Below are positions 20,808 through 21,777 of a DNA stretch of 21,777 bases, piece by piece (positions within the stretch are counted from its first letter, which is position 1; each line of letters begins with the position of its first letter). The DNA is from Gp6-AA40 sp035647075. Its GTDB lineage: Bacteria; Acidobacteriota; Vicinamibacteria; Vicinamibacterales; UBA2999. The translations under genes and the position numbers were made by a program. The stretch covers positions 1 to 21,777 of the forward strand of contig DASROF010000133.1 in the NCBI GenBank assembly GCA_035647075.1. Reading direction: 5' to 3'. The notes under the pieces were generated by a model that had not been told where the DNA came from, searched no databases, and was given only the letters and a program-made list of their open reading frames with translations.

Positions 20808-21777
20808 CTATCCCGCCGACACCGCTTGCAGCTTCGCCGCCTTCAATGCGGCTGATACGGAGCGAAGTCTGACCGCCATCATCGCAGCGATCAACGCCAT
20901 GATGGCGCTGCCGTAGAAGCCGATCGCCCAACCGTATTTCTCTGCGAGCACCGCACCAACGTACGGACCGATGATCGCGGCGACGCCCTTTGCGGTGTAG
21001 AGCACGGCGTAGTTCGAGGTGGCGTGCCGGCTGCCGAAGTAATCGCCGGACGTCGCGGGGAAGAGCGAGTAGATCTGCCCCCACGTGAAGTAGACGAGCA
21101 CGAGCGACGTCACGAACCACGTTGACGACTGCCGGCCAAGCAGGACGACCATCAACAGACACATCGCCTGCAAGGTGAACGACAGCACCATCGACGACTC
21201 ACGTCCCAGGCGGTCGGACGCCCATCCCCAGAAAACGCGGCTGCTGCCGTTGGCAATGGGGCTGAGCGTCGCAGCGAGCGCGAGCAGGTCGGCGCTATAT
21301 CCCCATGAGCGCGCGATCGGACCGGCGTTGGCGGTGACGAGAAGGCCGCCGGTCGCCATCAGCACGAACATCACGTACATGAAATAGAAGTGCGGCGTAC
21401 AGAGCATTTCCCAGGTCGTGAAGTGCTGGCGACCCAGCTGCGAACCGGCGACAGCCTTCGTCGCCGGTGCGGCTTCTGCGGGCGGATGTCGCAGGAACTG
21501 CGCGACGATGAGGATGATCACTCCCTGCAGCACGCCACTGACCAGGAAGGTCTTCTGATAGCCGTCCGACTTGAGCATCGACGAGATGTACGGGATGAAC
21601 AGGGCGGTGCCGCCGCCAAAGCCCGCCGCCATGATGCCGGACGCAAGGCCGCGTCTGTCTTTGAACCACTTCAGGGCAGAGCCGATACAGCCGCTGTAAA
21701 CGAACGCGGCGCCGGTCCCGGCCGCGCAATACATCACGTACAGCATCGGCAGCGACGTGGCGTAGCCCATCCCCGCC
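20808..21777 (-). CDS. OFA-family MFS transporter (oxalate/formate-antiporter-like), N-terminus outside window
   Basis: The frame is open to the right edge of the window, leaving about 320 residues, the last two-thirds to three-quarters of the protein. Its helices carry OFA-type phrases: MYCAAGTGAAFVYSGCIGSALKWFKDRRGLASGIMAAGFGGG (the loop RGLASG is the MFS motif after helix 4), TTWEMLCTPHFYFMYVMFVLMATGGLL, SPIANGSSRVFWGWASDRLGRESSM (the second-half MFS signature with DRLGR), and FPATSGDYFGSRHATSNYAVLYTAKGVAAIIGP. Characterised family members exchange oxalate for formate or carry other small carboxylates. No oxalate-degradation gene is visible. The gene converges with the VOC gene. Confidence 0.88.
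   Translation of the reverse strand, partial: AGMGYATSLPMLYVMYCAAGTGAAFVYSGCIGSALKWFKDRRGLASGIMAAGFGGGTALFIPYISSMLKSDGYQKTFLVSGVLQGVIILIVAQFLRHPPAEAAPATKAVAGSQLGRQHFTTWEMLCTPHFYFMYVMFVLMATGGLLVTANAGPIARSWGYSADLLALAATLSPIANGSSRVFWGWASDRLGRESSMVLSFTLQAMCLLMVVLLGRQSSTWFVTSLVLVYFTWGQIYSLFPATSGDYFGSRHATSNYAVLYTAKGVAAIIGPYVGAVLAEKYGWAIGFYGSAIMALIAAMMAVRLRSVSAALKAAKLQAVSAG

Overview
The window is a GC-rich bacterial chromosome segment with compact, mostly operonic genes. The mix of genes suggests an uncultured soil-type Acidobacteriota (Vicinamibacteria-like) bacterium: a TonB-dependent receptor with an N-terminal carboxypeptidase-regulatory domain, a secreted two-domain VOC protein, DinB, an octaheme cytochrome, a tannase-like esterase and dispersed heptanucleotide repeats. 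That placement is inference; no rRNA or marker gene is present. No tRNA, IS element, phage gene or CRISPR array was seen.

Layout: (1) 1-3906, plus strand, a metal-handling cluster: C-terminus of a CusA/CzcA RND pump, a FixH/YtkA-like lipoprotein, a small His/Cys-rich exported protein, and a TonB-dependent receptor whose late barrel carries a His-rich loop. (2) 3915-5165, minus strand, an octaheme c-type cytochrome, divergent from a DinB-family protein (5217-5840). (3) 5858-6939, minus strand, two overlapping paralogous DUF6644-like membrane proteins, followed by a 431-bp gene-free stretch with heptad repeats. (4) 7371-9167, minus strand, a B12-binding-type radical SAM protein, divergent from a TauE/SafE exporter and a dicarboxylate/amino-acid:cation symporter (9253-11406). 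(5) 11446-16997, minus strand, a sulfate-uptake locus: Rrf2 regulator, promoter with operator-like inverted repeat, Cys-rich leader peptide, anion porin, Sbp, CysT, CysW and CysA. (6) 17050-17856, a 2-keto-4-pentenoate hydratase-type enzyme. (7) 17893-19698, a tannase/feruloyl-esterase family protein, divergent from a secreted VOC protein (19772-20623). (8) 20808-end, a truncated OFA-type MFS transporter.

The most interesting element is the 5' leader of the sulfate operon (16270-16524). A TTGACA-N17-TATAGA promoter would start transcription about 5 nt before a GTG that opens a 31-codon ORF with 8 Cys codons. Downstream, a 20-bp split stem buries the Shine-Dalgarno sequence of the first operon gene. 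The last codons of the short ORF can pair alternatively with the anti-SD strand. This is the architecture expected for a cysteine-sensing translational attenuator of ermC-like logic: ribosomes stalling on Cys codons would free the SD and switch sulfate uptake on. An Rrf2 regulator with four cysteines lies immediately upstream, and its candidate operator overlaps the promoter's -35 box, suggesting two layers of control.

A second unusual theme is a set of 35-bp arrays of degenerate 7-bp units, each array with a different unit sequence. They sit at gene ends, where they supply stop codons, and one lies in frame inside the symporter gene. They resemble the short tandemly repeated repetitive (STRR) heptanucleotides known from cyanobacteria.
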